DNA of 64,000 bases from Labrys wisconsinensis (GCF_030814995.1 NZ_JAUSVX010000001.1:372001-436000), one strand, 5' to 3'; shown: positions 1 through 9,847, counted from the stretch's first letter. A program made the numbers and translations. Notes: generated from the letters alone by a model not told the origin.

Positions 1-18
1 CGCGATCGGAGGAGTCCC

Positions 19-939
19 ATGCTGACGTTGCGCCAGATCGAGGTGGTCCGGGCCGTGATGCTGAGCGGCTCCATCGCCGGCGCGGCGCGCCTGCTCAACG
101 TGGCGCAGCCCGGCGTGAGCCGGACGATGAAGCACATCGAAGCGACCATCGGCATCCGGCTCTTCGCCCGCAGGGGCGGCCGCCATGTGCCGGCCGTCGA
201 AGCGCGCGACGTGTTCGAGCAGCTGCAGGCCGTCAACGAGAAGATCGAGAACCTCAACGCCGCGATCCGCCAGCTGCATGCCGGCGCCGATGTCGAGCTG
301 CGGATCGGGTCGGTGCCGAGCATCGCCAACGTGATGGTGCCGCGCGCCATCGAGAAATTGCGGCGGCGCTTCCCCGGCTTGCGCGTCACCATCGACGTCC
401 TGAAGATCGAGGAGGCGATCGACCATCTCCTGCTCGGGCGCGGCGAGGTGGTGCTGATGAGCCAGCGCTACACCAATGCCTCGATCGTCTTCGACGACCT
501 CGCCCGCGGCCGGCTGGTTTGCATCGTCGCGCCGACCCATCCTCTCGCCGGCATGGCGGTGATTGCGGCGCGCGACCTCGCGCCCTACCCCCTGATCGGC
601 ATCGACCCGCGCGATCCCTATGGCCGGATCATGACCGACCTGTTCGAGCGCGACGGGCTGGCCTACACCATCACCATCCGCGCCCGGTTCGGCACCACGG
701 TCTGCGCCCTGGTGAAGCAGAATCTCGGCGTCGCCCTGATCGATGCCTTCACGGTCGCCGACAGCCCCGCCTCCGACCTCGTCGTGATTCCGCTGGCGGA
801 GCCGACCGATTTCCCGACCTTCGTCGCCCACCGCGCGGACACCTCGCTGTCCAGCTTCGCGACCGCCTTCGTGGGGTTCGTGCGCCAGGCGATGGAGGAG
901 GCGATGGAGCAGGGCGGATCCGGCCGGGCGCGGCGCTGA
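19..939 (+). CDS. LysR-family transcriptional regulator
   Basis: A 306-residue LysR regulator. The N-terminal winged helix-turn-helix (about residues 4-62) carries the typical SGSIAGAARLLNVAQPGVSR recognition region, followed by a linker helix and an effector-binding domain from about residue 90 with the usual alternating alpha/beta pattern. A GGAGGAG Shine-Dalgarno at 8-14 sits 4 bases before the ATG, which fixes the start. LysR proteins usually control a divergent neighbour, but its upstream partner lies outside the window and its target is unknown. Downstream is a repeat array, so it probably is not co-transcribed with the next genes. Confidence 0.93.
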   Translation: MLTLRQIEVVRAVMLSGSIAGAARLLNVAQPGVSRTMKHIEATIGIRLFARRGGRHVPAVEARDVFEQLQAVNEKIENLNAAIRQLHAGADVELRIGSVPSIANVMVPRAIEKLRRRFPGLRVTIDVLKIEEAIDHLLLGRGEVVLMSQRYTNASIVFDDLARGRLVCIVAPTHPLAGMAVIAARDLAPYPLIGIDPRDPYGRIMTDLFERDGLAYTITIRARFGTTVCALVKQNLGVALIDAFTVADSPASDLVVIPLAEPTDFPTFVAHRADTSLSSFATAFVGFVRQAMEEAMEQGGSGRARR

Positions 940-1097
940 GGAGGCCGGCGACCGGGCCAGGGCGGCGGATGACGCACCTCGCAGCGGCCTTGGCGCACCC
1001 TTATGGCCGGGCTCGCCCCAACCATCTACGCCCACCCGGACTTTTGGCCGGGAGAGGGCGAGCGTGGCAGGTGACTTTCCTGCACCGGTCCTGTTCC

Positions 1098-1467
1098 GCG
1101 TGGATGGGCGGATCAGGTCCGCCCATGACGTCGAGGTTCTCGTGCAAGGGCGGCCGCCCCACCCGCCGCCGTCATGGACGGGCTCGTCCCGTCCATCCAC
1201 GCGAACTCGGGACGTGCCGCAAAGAGCGTCGGGCCGGCGACGCCCAACATGGTCTTCGTCGCGTGCGCGTGAATGGACCGATCAAGTCGGTCCATGACGT
1301 TGAGGTTCTCGTGCAAAGGCGGCCGCCCCAACCGCCGCCGTCATGGACGGGCTCGTCCCGTCCATCCACGCGAACTCGGGACGTGCCGCAAAGAGCGCCG
1401 GGCCGGCGACGCCCAACATGGTCTTCGTCACGGACGCACTGGATAGGCGGATCAAGTCCGCCCTGGC
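1098..1467. repeat. Tandem 169-bp repeat built from paired REP-like hairpins (about 2.2 copies)
   Basis: Non-coding stretch between two LysR genes. A 169-bp unit starting at 1098 is repeated from 1267, and a diverged partial third copy starts near 1436. Each full unit holds two hairpins in opposite orientation: one at 1104-1126 (next copy 1273-1295, third near 1442-1464) and one at 1174-1196 (next copy 1343-1365). Each has 9-bp arms and a 5-base loop. The 37-bp module at 1170-1206 and 1339-1375 recurs at 11389-11425 and, inverted, at 11484-11520. Hairpin arms differ between copies but stay base-paired. This resembles a BIME (paired REP elements). The remaining bases of the 940-1512 gap show no credible gene. 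Confidence 0.85.
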
Positions 1468-1512
1468 GGTCGGGGACGGCGCGGCCATCGCGATCTTCGG
1501 CTCCAGCCTCCC

Positions 1513-2415
1513 TCACCGCGCTGCGGCCTGCAAAGCCGGGGCGCTGACGGCGTCCTCCCCGTCCTCCTCCTTCTGGAACTCGCTGCGCAGGAAGGCGACG
1601 AGCTGGCGCACCGCCAGCTTTGCCTGCGGCGTCGTCACCACCGCCAGCCGCAGCAGCGGCAGCTCCGGCAGGCCGTGCTCGGGGCCGAGCCGACGCCAGC
1701 CGGGCGGCACCGCCGCCTCGGGCAGCACGGTCAGGATATCGCCGGAGGCGACGGCGAGCTGGATGCCGGCGAGGTCGGAGGAGGAATAGACGATGCGCCA
1801 GCGCCGCTCCTGCGCATCGAGCGCGGCGAGGACCTGCGGGCGCGCACGGCAGCCGTCGGGGAACAAGGCGAGCTGCAGGCAGCTTGCGGTTTCCGGCCGG
1901 CGATTGGGGGCGGCGCACCAGACCTGGCGCTCCAGGCGGATCACCTCGCCCCGGGGATGGGCGCTGCTCTGGGTGATGATGGCGATGTCGAGCTCGCGGC
2001 TCTCCACCATCGTCTCCAGGCGATGCGAGAAGTCGTATTGCAGGTCGAGATTGACCATGGGATGGCGCGGCGCGAAGCGCTGCATCAGCGCCGTGCCGAA
2101 CAGGGTGAGGTAGTCGTCCGGCATGCCGAGCCGCACGCGGCTCTCGCGCCGCCCCTCCAGCAGCATGGCCAGCGCCTCGTCCTCGATCGCCCGGATCCGG
2201 CGGGCATAGCCGAGCAGGCGCTCGCCGGCCGGCGTCGGCGTCACCCGCCGGTGGCCGCGGTCGAACAGGCGCAGCTCGAGCCGCTCCTCCAGCCGCCCGA
2301 CCGCGATGCTGATCGCCGCCTGGCTCTTGCCGAGCTGCTCGGCGGCCGCGGTGAAGCTGCCGGTATCGGCGACGGCGACGAAGGCCATCAGAGTCTCGCT
2401 GTCGAGGTAGCGCAT
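1513..2415 (-). CDS. LysR-family transcriptional regulator, divergent from the TRAP operon
   Basis: A 300-residue LysR regulator starting MRYLDSETLMAFVAVADTGS, with a clear helix-turn-helix (AAEQLGKSQAAISIAVGRLE) in the first 60 residues and a periplasmic-binding-like effector domain after about residue 88. An upstream in-frame extension to 2487 exists, but ATG 2415 is preferred because the family normally begins a few residues before the HTH and a GGGGA lies just upstream. It faces dctP across a 252-bp gap, the usual arrangement for a LysR controlling a divergent transport operon, so it is inferred to regulate the TRAP genes. The ligand is unknown. Confidence 0.9.
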   Translation of the reverse strand: MRYLDSETLMAFVAVADTGSFTAAAEQLGKSQAAISIAVGRLEERLELRLFDRGHRRVTPTPAGERLLGYARRIRAIEDEALAMLLEGRRESRVRLGMPDDYLTLFGTALMQRFAPRHPMVNLDLQYDFSHRLETMVESRELDIAIITQSSAHPRGEVIRLERQVWCAAPNRRPETASCLQLALFPDGCRARPQVLAALDAQERRWRIVYSSSDLAGIQLAVASGDILTVLPEAAVPPGWRRLGPEHGLPELPLLRLAVVTTPQAKLAVRQLVAFLRSEFQKEEDGEDAVSAPALQAAAR

Positions 2416-2667
2416 GCATATCCCCGGAGAATCCCGCGTCGGGGCGGGTCGAGTGGAGCCAATTCGATCGACTATGCCAGAAATCAACCGGATCTGCGTC
2501 GAGAATTGTCATGGCGCGAATTGAGGCAGGCGAAGGGCCTCGTGCACACCAGCCATAAATGCCGCTTATTCCGCGATAAGATATTCGGTCTGGTCGGCCA
2601 CGGCGCTTGCTCTACGTTCGCCGTGCCAGCATCCCGCGACAAGAACACGATCATCCGAGGGTTGACC

Positions 2668-3681
2668 ATGACTTCCTCCTGTGACCCGGCCCTGCGCCGG
2701 CCCGTCCGCCTCGCCGCCCGCATCGGCGCCGTCCTCGCGCTCGCCGCAGCGGCCTGGGCCGGCCCGGCCTCAGCCGAGACCAGCCTGCGCCTCGCCCACG
2801 CCTCCTCCATCGACAGCCTGATCAACAAGGCGGTCGAGCGCTTCGCGGCCGAGGTCGCCGAGGAGACCAAGGGCTCGGTCAAGATCGTCATCTTCCCCAA
2901 TGCCCAGCTCGGCGACGAGGGGCCGATCGCCGATGGCGTCGGCGCCGGCTCGATCGACATCGGCCTCGGCGGCGCCATCGACGCCATCGACCCCAAGCTC
3001 AACGTGCTGTCGCTGCCCTTCCTGTTCCGCGACGCCGCCAACGTGCACAAATTCCTCGACAGCGAGGAAGGCGGCAAGATCCAGCGTTTCGGCGAAGACC
3101 GCGGCTACCTCATGCTCGGCGTGCTCGATTCCGGCTTCCGCCAGTTCGCCACCACCACCAAGCCGGTGGAGAGCCCGGCCGACCTTGCCGGCATCAAGAT
3201 CCGCACGCCGCCGAACCCGGTGATCCTGGCGACGATGAAGCAGCTCGGCGCCCTGGCGGAGTCGATCCCGTTCGGACAGGTCTATACCGCTCTGCAGTCG
3301 CATGTCGTCGCAGCGGTCGAGCCGGAGATGCGCGACTTCTACGACGCCAAATGGTTCGAGGTCGCCAAGAACCTCTCCATCTCCAACTACATCTGGACCG
3401 CCAACTGGTGGTACATGAACAAGGACAGGTTCGACGCCCTGGCGCCGGCGGAACAGGCGGCGCTGCGCAAGGCCGCGGCCGACACCGTCGTCTGGTATCG
3501 CGGCGAGCTCGACAAGGCCTATGCCCAGACGCAGAAGACGCTGGAGGCCCATTCGGTCAAGATCGTCACCGTCGACACCGCACCCTTCCGCGCGCTGGTC
3601 GGCCCGGTCTACGACCAGTTCGCCAAGGAATGGGGCGCGGCGCTGGTGACGAGCGTGCGCCAGGCCGCGGCCGCGGACTGA
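2668..3681 (+). CDS. dctP: TRAP transporter substrate-binding protein, DctP family
   Basis: Periplasmic solute receptor of a tripartite ATP-independent transporter, 337 residues. A Sec signal peptide is visible, with arginines then an Ala-rich core ending in ASA before Glu37. The mature part has the DctP fold hallmarks: an LRLAHASS start, DIGLGG, FLFRD, and the GIKIRTPPNP segment whose arginine normally salt-bridges a substrate carboxylate. The reading frame is open upstream without an earlier start as good as ATG 2668. It lies 10 bp before dctQ and dctM, forming one transport operon. The substrate is probably an organic acid anion and cannot be specified. Confidence 0.93.
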   Translation: MTSSCDPALRRPVRLAARIGAVLALAAAAWAGPASAETSLRLAHASSIDSLINKAVERFAAEVAEETKGSVKIVIFPNAQLGDEGPIADGVGAGSIDIGLGGAIDAIDPKLNVLSLPFLFRDAANVHKFLDSEEGGKIQRFGEDRGYLMLGVLDSGFRQFATTTKPVESPADLAGIKIRTPPNPVILATMKQLGALAESIPFGQVYTALQSHVVAAVEPEMRDFYDAKWFEVAKNLSISNYIWTANWWYMNKDRFDALAPAEQAALRKAAADTVVWYRGELDKAYAQTQKTLEAHSVKIVTVDTAPFRALVGPVYDQFAKEWGAALVTSVRQAAAAD

Positions 3682-3691
3682 GGCGGCAGCC

Positions 3692-4204
3692 ATGACATCG
3701 GGCAAATCCGAGGCCCGGCCCGCCGGGCCCGGCCTGGTCAGCCGCGTCTTCGAGGCGGCCGGCGTCCTCGCCTTCGTGGTGATGTTCGGCTCGACGCTGC
3801 TCGGCGTCCTCGCCCGCTATCTCGAGGTCGGCGGCGTCGAATGGTCCTTCGAGGTCGCCGGCATCGCCTTCATCTGGGTGACCTTCCTCGGGCTGGTCAA
3901 TGCGGAGCTCCGCGGCGAGAACGTCGCCTTCGAGGCGCTGAAGCAGGCGGCGCCGCCGCGCCTGCGCAGCGCCTTCGAGGCCGTGGCCGTGCTGGCGCTC
4001 CTCGCCATGGGCCTCGCCTTCCTGGTCAGCGGCTGGGCGGTCTGGCGGCGCTCCTGGCTGGTGCCGACCTCGGTGCTGCGCATGCCGACCGGCGTCGTCA
4101 TCGCCACCGTCCTGATCCTCGGCGCTGCCGCCGTCGGCATCGGCCTCGCGCGGCTGGTGCGGCTGGCGCGTGGATCGGCCCTCCCGCGAGAGGTTGCGCC
4201 ATGA
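3692..4204 (+). CDS. dctQ: TRAP transporter small permease, DctQ family
   Basis: A 170-residue inner-membrane protein with four hydrophobic segments (about residues 19-41, 50-68, 88-112 and 130-152), the size and topology of DctQ. The conserved EVAGIAFIWVTFLGLVNAEL region is typical of the family. DctQ pairs with DctM to form the permease that receives substrate from DctP. Its stop overlaps the dctM start in an ATGA, which indicates translational coupling. Confidence 0.92.
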   Translation: MTSGKSEARPAGPGLVSRVFEAAGVLAFVVMFGSTLLGVLARYLEVGGVEWSFEVAGIAFIWVTFLGLVNAELRGENVAFEALKQAAPPRLRSAFEAVAVLALLAMGLAFLVSGWAVWRRSWLVPTSVLRMPTGVVIATVLILGAAAVGIGLARLVRLARGSALPREVAP

Positions 4205-5487
4205 CCGTCGCCCTCCTGATCGGCAGCTTCTCGATGCTGCTGCTCATCGGCGTGCCCATCGCCTGGTGCATGGGCGTCGCCAGCCTGCTCGCCATCACCC
4301 TCGGCGGGCTCGGCCTGCCCCAGGCCTGGTTCGCCCAGCAGACCCTGCGCGGCGCCGACGCCATCACGCTGGCGGCGATCCCGCTCTTCCTCTTCGCCGG
4401 CGAGCTGATGAACCGCGGCGGCCTCACCGCCCGCATCATGCGGGTGGCCGAGCACATCTTCGGGCGCATCCGCGGCGGCCTCGGCCTGGTCAACGTCGCC
4501 ACGGCGCTGGTCTATGGCGGCATCAGCGGCTCGGCCACCGCCGACACCGGCGCGGTCGGCTCGATCATGATCCCGGCCATGGCCGAGCGCGGCTATCCCA
4601 AGGCCTTCGCCGCGGCGGTCACGGCCGCCTCCGGCACGCTCGGCATCATCGGGCCGCAGAGCGTCATCCTGATCCTCTACGGCGTCCTGACCAACACCTC
4701 GATCGGCGGCCTCCTGGTGGCGGCGCTCATCCCGGGCGCCTTCATCGCCGTCACCTTCATGCTGACCTCCTACATCGTGGCGCGGCGTCACAACTTCCCG
4801 CGCAACGAGACGCCCGCCGCGGCCGGCACCATCGCGCGCGACGCGCTCGGCGCCCTGCCGGCGCTGCTGATGCCGGTGCTGGTGCTCGGCTCGATCATCG
4901 GCGGCATCGCCACCGCCACCGAGGCCTCGGCCATCGCCGTGGTCTACGCCTTCCTGGTCGGCACGCTGGTCTATCGCGAGCTGCCGCTCGCCGCGCTCTA
5001 TCCCGCCGCGGCGGCCGCCGTCGCCACGACGGGCGTGATCATGATGATCATGGCGCTCGCCACGCCCTTCGGCTGGATCCTCACCGTCGAGCAGGTGCCG
5101 ACCGCGGCGGCGAACTGGATCACCGGCCTGGAGACCTCGCACGCGGTCACCATCGCGCTGGTGCTGGTGCTCCTGAAGCTGGTCGGCTTCTGGCTCGACC
5201 TCGGCCCGGCCCTGATCATCCTGGCGCCGATCCTGGTGCCGATCGCCCTGAGCGCCGGGCTCAGCCCCTACCAGACCGGCGTGGTGTTCACCATGACGCT
5301 CGGCATCGGCCTGTTCACCCCGCCGATCGGCACCAACATCTTCGTCGTCTGCAACGTCGCCAAGATCGACATGTGGTCGGTCTCGGTGTGGCTGGTGCCC
5401 TACTGGATCGCCAGCGTGGTCTGCGTCATCGCCCTCGCCGCCTTCCCCGGCCTGACCGAGTGGCTCCCCCGCCTGTTTGGATTGTGA
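4201..5487 (+). CDS. dctM: TRAP transporter large permease, DctM family
   Basis: A 428-residue polytopic membrane protein, the usual size of DctM, with about twelve hydrophobic segments. Family signatures include PLFLFAGELMNRGG, the GGISGSATADTGAVGSIMIP loop and the C-terminal GLFTPPIGTNIFVVCNVAK. It carries out the sodium-coupled translocation step of the TRAP system. The start overlaps the dctQ stop by four bases (ATGA at 4201). The frame is open further upstream through dctQ in another frame, but ATG 4201 begins the natural MTVALLIGSFSMLLLIGVPI membrane start. Confidence 0.94.
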   Translation: MTVALLIGSFSMLLLIGVPIAWCMGVASLLAITLGGLGLPQAWFAQQTLRGADAITLAAIPLFLFAGELMNRGGLTARIMRVAEHIFGRIRGGLGLVNVATALVYGGISGSATADTGAVGSIMIPAMAERGYPKAFAAAVTAASGTLGIIGPQSVILILYGVLTNTSIGGLLVAALIPGAFIAVTFMLTSYIVARRHNFPRNETPAAAGTIARDALGALPALLMPVLVLGSIIGGIATATEASAIAVVYAFLVGTLVYRELPLAALYPAAAAAVATTGVIMMIMALATPFGWILTVEQVPTAAANWITGLETSHAVTIALVLVLLKLVGFWLDLGPALIILAPILVPIALSAGLSPYQTGVVFTMTLGIGLFTPPIGTNIFVVCNVAKIDMWSVSVWLVPYWIASVVCVIALAAFPGLTEWLPRLFGL

Positions 5488-5488
5488 C

Positions 5489-6727
5489 ATGCAGCATCTC
5501 GTCAGCGGCATCTCGAGCGCGGGCCGGGCGGTGCCCGACCTCGACGGCCGGCCCTTCCTCGCCGTCCGGGCGCAGGGGCCGCATGTCTGGGACGACCAGG
5601 GCCGGCGCTATGTCGACACCGCCATCGGCTTCGGCGCCGCCTTCCTCGGCCACACCCATCCCGCCGTCGCCGCCGCCGTCCACGCCGCCATCGACCGCGG
5701 CTCGATGCCGGCCTTCGCCCATGCCCTGGAGGAGGAGGCCGCGGCGAGCCTCGCCCGGCACACGGGCGCGCTGTCGCGCGTGATCTTCCTCAACTCCGGC
5801 AGCGAGGCGGTGCACCTCGCCTGCCGCACGGCCCGGGCCGTCACCGGCCGCCGCAAGATCGCCAAGATGGCGGCCGGCTATGACGGCTGGCTCGACGAGG
5901 TCGCCTTCGGCAATGCCGGCTCGACCGAGGCGCTGATGACCGCCAACGAGCGCCCGGCGCGCGGCGACACGCTGCTGATGCGCTTCAACGACCCGGCCGA
6001 CGTCGAGCTGCTCTTCGCCGAATCCGACGACGTCGCCGCCGTGCTGCTCGAGCCGATGATGGCCAATGCCGGCTGCCTCGTCCCCGATCCCGGCTACCTC
6101 GAGCACGTGGCCGCGGTGGCGCGGGCGCACGGCGCCCTGGTGATCATGGACGAGGTGCTGATGGGCTTCCGCCTGCATCCCGGCCTCGCCAGCCAGCGCC
6201 TCGGCGTCGAGCCCGACCTTGCCACCGTCGGCAAGGCCATCGGCAGCGGCGTCGCCGTGGCCGCCCTGGTCGGCACGCCCGCGGCCATGGCCGGCTTCGA
6301 GGACCTCAGGGTCAACCGCGCCGGCACCTATAACGGCAATCCCCTCGCCTGCGCCGCAGTGCACGCCACCATGGCCGCGCTCGATGCGGTCGACTATGCC
6401 GCCCTGCTGGCGGCGGGCGACGACCTGCGCCGCCGGATCGAGCAGGGTTTCGCCGCCGCCGGCCGCCCGGTGCGCACCACCGGCTACGGCACCGTGTTCA
6501 CCCTGTGGAACGGCGCGGCCTCGCCGCGGACCTATGCCCAGGCCGTCGCCGCGGCCGATCCCGGCTTCACCGCCCACCTGCATGTCGAGCTGCGCCGCGG
6601 CGGCGTCATCTCCATGCCCGGCCCCTTCGGCCGCCACTATCTCTCGGCCGCCCACGACACGGCCGCTCTCGCCGTCCTCGCCGACGCCTTCGCCGACGCC
6701 GCGACGCGCATGGCGAGCGGCGGGTAA
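5489..6727 (+). CDS. Class III (GSA-aminomutase-like) PLP aminotransferase
   Basis: A 412-residue fold-type I PLP enzyme close to glutamate-1-semialdehyde 2,1-aminomutase and related class III aminotransferases. Visible motifs are FLNSGSEAVHLACRTARAVTG (cofactor phosphate), GYDGW, VIMDEVLMGFR with the PLP-contacting Asp, TVGKAIGSG with the Schiff-base lysine, and NRAGTYNGNPLACAA. The ATG lies one base after the dctM stop, so it is the fourth gene of the TRAP operon. It is probably not the housekeeping hemL: alphaproteobacteria normally use the C4 (hemA) route, and the transporter context suggests catabolism of an imported amino compound. That role is inferred. Confidence 0.88.
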   Translation: MQHLVSGISSAGRAVPDLDGRPFLAVRAQGPHVWDDQGRRYVDTAIGFGAAFLGHTHPAVAAAVHAAIDRGSMPAFAHALEEEAAASLARHTGALSRVIFLNSGSEAVHLACRTARAVTGRRKIAKMAAGYDGWLDEVAFGNAGSTEALMTANERPARGDTLLMRFNDPADVELLFAESDDVAAVLLEPMMANAGCLVPDPGYLEHVAAVARAHGALVIMDEVLMGFRLHPGLASQRLGVEPDLATVGKAIGSGVAVAALVGTPAAMAGFEDLRVNRAGTYNGNPLACAAVHATMAALDAVDYAALLAAGDDLRRRIEQGFAAAGRPVRTTGYGTVFTLWNGAASPRTYAQAVAAADPGFTAHLHVELRRGGVISMPGPFGRHYLSAAHDTAALAVLADAFADAATRMASGG

Positions 6728-6780
6728 GTCGTTTGGGGCGAAACGCCACCATCATCGATAAATTCGCGACGCTTGGGTCT

Positions 6781-6886
6781 TCCCTCCCCCTTGCGGGGAG
6801 GGATAAAGGGTGGGGGTCGTGGGCGTAGGGCGCACCCTGTCCTGATAGACCCCCACCCCTTACCCCTCCCCGCAAGGGGGAGGGGA
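6781..6886. repeat. C/G-rich inverted-repeat pair
   Basis: The 207-bp gap before aroQ contains two nearly identical 38-39 bp C/G-rich modules in opposite orientation, at 6781-6818 and 6848-6886, separated by 29 bp. Each carries its own small stem (for example CCCTCCCC with GGGGAGGG around TTGC), so the whole folds as a long cruciform or hairpin. A related pair flanks 8885-9066. I read this as a dispersed palindromic repeat, not a simple terminator, because no T-run follows. It lies between the aminotransferase and aroQ and may separate their transcription. Confidence 0.8.
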
Positions 6887-6934
6887 TTGGCTGGCGTCGC
6901 GGCCAACACCGCGTCCGCATGGGAGAGAGCAGGC

Positions 6935-7372
6935 ATGCGCGAGATCGATGTCCTCAACGGACCCAACCTCAACCTGCTGGGCACACGCGAGCCCGGCATC
7001 TACGGCCGCCTGACGCTCGCCGACATCGAGGCTCAGCTCAAGGCCCGCGCGGGCGACCGGGCGACGCTCTCCTTCCGCCAGTCCAACCACGAGGGCGAGC
7101 TCGTCACCTGGATCCAGGAGGCCGGTGCCGCCGGCCGGGCAGTGATCCTCAATGCCGGGGCCTACACCCATACGTCGGTGGCGCTGCGCGACGCCATCTC
7201 CGGCGCCAAGGCCGAGGTGATCGAGGTGCATCTGTCCAACGTCCATGCCCGCGAGGAATTCCGCCACCATTCCTGGCTCTCGCCGGTCTGCATCGGCGTC
7301 ATCGCCGGCTTCGGGCCGCTCTCCTACGCCCTGGCGCTGGAAGCGCTGCTCGAGAGGCAGCGGACGCCCTGA
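6935..7372 (+). CDS. aroQ: Type II 3-dehydroquinate dehydratase
   Basis: A 145-residue dodecameric-type dehydroquinase, which converts 3-dehydroquinate to 3-dehydroshikimate in the shikimate pathway, or in quinate catabolism when duplicated. Hallmarks are [18 protein letters not shown] with the catalytic tyrosine, [10 protein letters not shown], the NAGAYTHTS loop and [17 protein letters not shown] with its histidine. Length matches the family. ATG 6935 follows GAGAGAG; an in-frame extension upstream runs through repeat DNA and is discarded. It is on the same strand as the TRAP operon but separated by the palindromic repeat. A biosynthetic role is likely. Confidence 0.95.
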   Translation: MREIDVLNGPNLNLLGTREPGIYGRLTLADIEAQLKARAGDRATLSFRQSNHEGELVTWIQEAGAAGRAVILNAGAYTHTSVALRDAISGAKAEVIEVHLSNVHAREEFRHHSWLSPVCIGVIAGFGPLSYALALEALLERQRTP

Positions 7373-7387
7373 GCCCGCACTCATCAC

Positions 7388-7403
7388 ATAAAGAAATCCT
7401 TAT
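7388..7403. promoter_or_regulatory. Imperfect palindrome upstream of ahcY, possible operator
   Basis: An AT-rich island in GC-rich DNA holds the imperfect palindrome ATAAAGAAATCCTTAT (7-base arms, one mismatch), 65 bp before the ahcY start. Similar ATAAAGA-type dyads precede methionine-cycle genes of alphaproteobacteria and are attributed to ArsR-family S-adenosylhomocysteine sensors. That assignment is from memory of the family and is inference. I do not see a SAM-II or SAH riboswitch fold in the leader. Confidence 0.4.
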
Positions 7404-7468
7404 ATCTTGATTGCCTCATCTCTTCCGGCGTGGTAGAGGCCCCTCGACACGTTGCGAGGAACCCGCCG

Positions 7469-8869
<1,401 letters not shown>

Positions 8870-8884
8870 GCGGCGCCCCCGAAA

Positions 8885-9066
8885 ACCCCTCTCCCGCTGG
8901 GAGAGGGGCAGGGGTGAGGGCCTAGACCTCTCAAGACCCTGGCGAAGAACCGCAGTCTCCGCGTCGAACTCAGATCCCCGCCGGGTCGACGCGGGGGGCT
9001 TTCGTGCGCTCTCGGCGGGAATGTTTAACCCCTCACCCCTGCCCCTCTCCCGGCCGGGAGAAGGGT
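8885..9066. repeat. Second C/G-rich inverted-repeat pair, between ahcY and nth
   Basis: The region between the convergent ahcY and nth genes holds two C/G-rich modules in opposite orientation (8885-8920 and 9030-9066). Each has an internal stem such as CCCCTCTCCC with GGGAGAGGGG around GCT. The family matches the pair at 6781-6886. Between them, a shorter CCCCGC/GCGGGG stem (8976-8996) followed by GGCTTTCG may be a weak terminator for ahcY. No gene is seen here. Confidence 0.7.
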
Positions 9067-9094
9067 TCCCATCCCCATTCGCGAGCGGCAGCCT

Positions 9095-9847
9095 TCACAC
9101 CGTCTTTGCCTCGAACAGGCAGATGTCGTTGATCAGGCAGGCCGGGCAGTCCGGCTTCGTCGCCTTGCAGACATAGCGCCCGTGCAGGATCAGCCAGTGA
9201 TGGGCGTGCAGGAGATAGGCCGGCGGCACCGCCGTCTCCAGGCCGAGCTCGACCGCGAGCGGGTCCTTGCCCGGCGCGATGCCGGTGCGGTTGGCGACTC
9301 GGAACAGATGGGTGTCGACCGCGATCGTCGGCAGACGGAAGGCGATGTTGAGCACCACGTTCGCCGTCTTGCGCCCGACGCCGGGCAGCGTCTCCAGCGC
9401 TTCGCGTGACCGCGGCACCTCGCCGCCGTGTTCGGCGATCAGTTGCTCCGACAGGGCGATGACGTTCTTGGCCTTGTTGCGGTAGAGGCCGATCGTCTTG
9501 ATGAACGCGCGCACCCGCTCCTCGCCCAGCGCCACCATCTTCGCCGGCGTGTCGGCCACCCGGAACAGCGGCCCCGTCGCCTTGTTGACGCCGACATCGG
9601 TGGCCTGCGCCGACAGGACCACGGCGACCAGCAGTGTGTAGGGGCTGATGTAGTCAAGCTCGCCCTTCGGCTCGGGGTCGCGCGCCTGGAAGCGCCGGAA
9701 GATCTCGGCGATCCGCTCCGGCGGCAGGGCCGAGCGGCCGGCCGCGGCGCGGGCCGCCTCGGCATTGGCCTTCGCCTTGGCCTTGCGTGGCTTTGTCGCG
9801 GCGGGCGGGGATGGCGGAAGGGCGGGCTTGGTCTGGCGGGGCGGCAT
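9095..9847 (-). CDS. nth: Endonuclease III (DNA glycosylase/AP lyase)
   Basis: Base-excision repair enzyme removing oxidised pyrimidines, 250 residues from ATG 9847. Core features are LLVAVVLSAQATDVGVNKAT, the helix-hairpin-helix LPGVGRKTANVVLN with the catalytic lysine, VDTHLFRVANRTG with the catalytic aspartate, and a 4Fe-4S cluster of spacing C-x6-C-x2-C-x5-C near the C-terminus. The first 40 or so residues form a Pro/Lys/Ala-rich tail not found in the 211-residue E. coli enzyme. An alternative ATG at 9871 would overlap the divergent DUF2244 start, so 9847 is preferred. The two divergent starts are only 22 bp apart. Confidence 0.94.
   Translation of the reverse strand: MPPRQTKPALPPSPPAATKPRKAKAKANAEAARAAAGRSALPPERIAEIFRRFQARDPEPKGELDYISPYTLLVAVVLSAQATDVGVNKATGPLFRVADTPAKMVALGEERVRAFIKTIGLYRNKAKNVIALSEQLIAEHGGEVPRSREALETLPGVGRKTANVVLNIAFRLPTIAVDTHLFRVANRTGIAPGKDPLAVELGLETAVPPAYLLHAHHWLILHGRYVCKATKPDCPACLINDICLFEAKTV

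Noticed and set aside
1098-1467. CRISPR array
   Set aside because: The repeats are 169 bp long with conserved interiors and palindromic modules, unlike short direct repeats with unique spacers, and no cas gene is present.
1172-2512. A 446-codon minus-strand frame running through the repeat array and the LysR gene
   Set aside because: It is out of frame with the LysR gene and extends through palindromic repeats; the LysR frame (1513-2415) has a clear HTH.
3817-5511. A 564-codon minus-strand frame opposite dctQ/dctM
   Set aside because: Its composition (His/Asp/Arg/Gly-rich) is typical of the complement of membrane-protein codons, and the TRAP genes explain the region.
5489-6727. Housekeeping hemL (glutamate-1-semialdehyde aminomutase)
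   Set aside because: Alphaproteobacteria normally make 5-aminolevulinate by the HemA C4 route, and this gene is translationally packed in a TRAP transporter operon. I kept the broader class III aminotransferase name.
7373-7468. SAM-II or SAH riboswitch in the ahcY leader
   Set aside because: The leader is under 100 bases and I could not find the paired elements or conserved cores of either class; a protein-binding dyad is a better reading.
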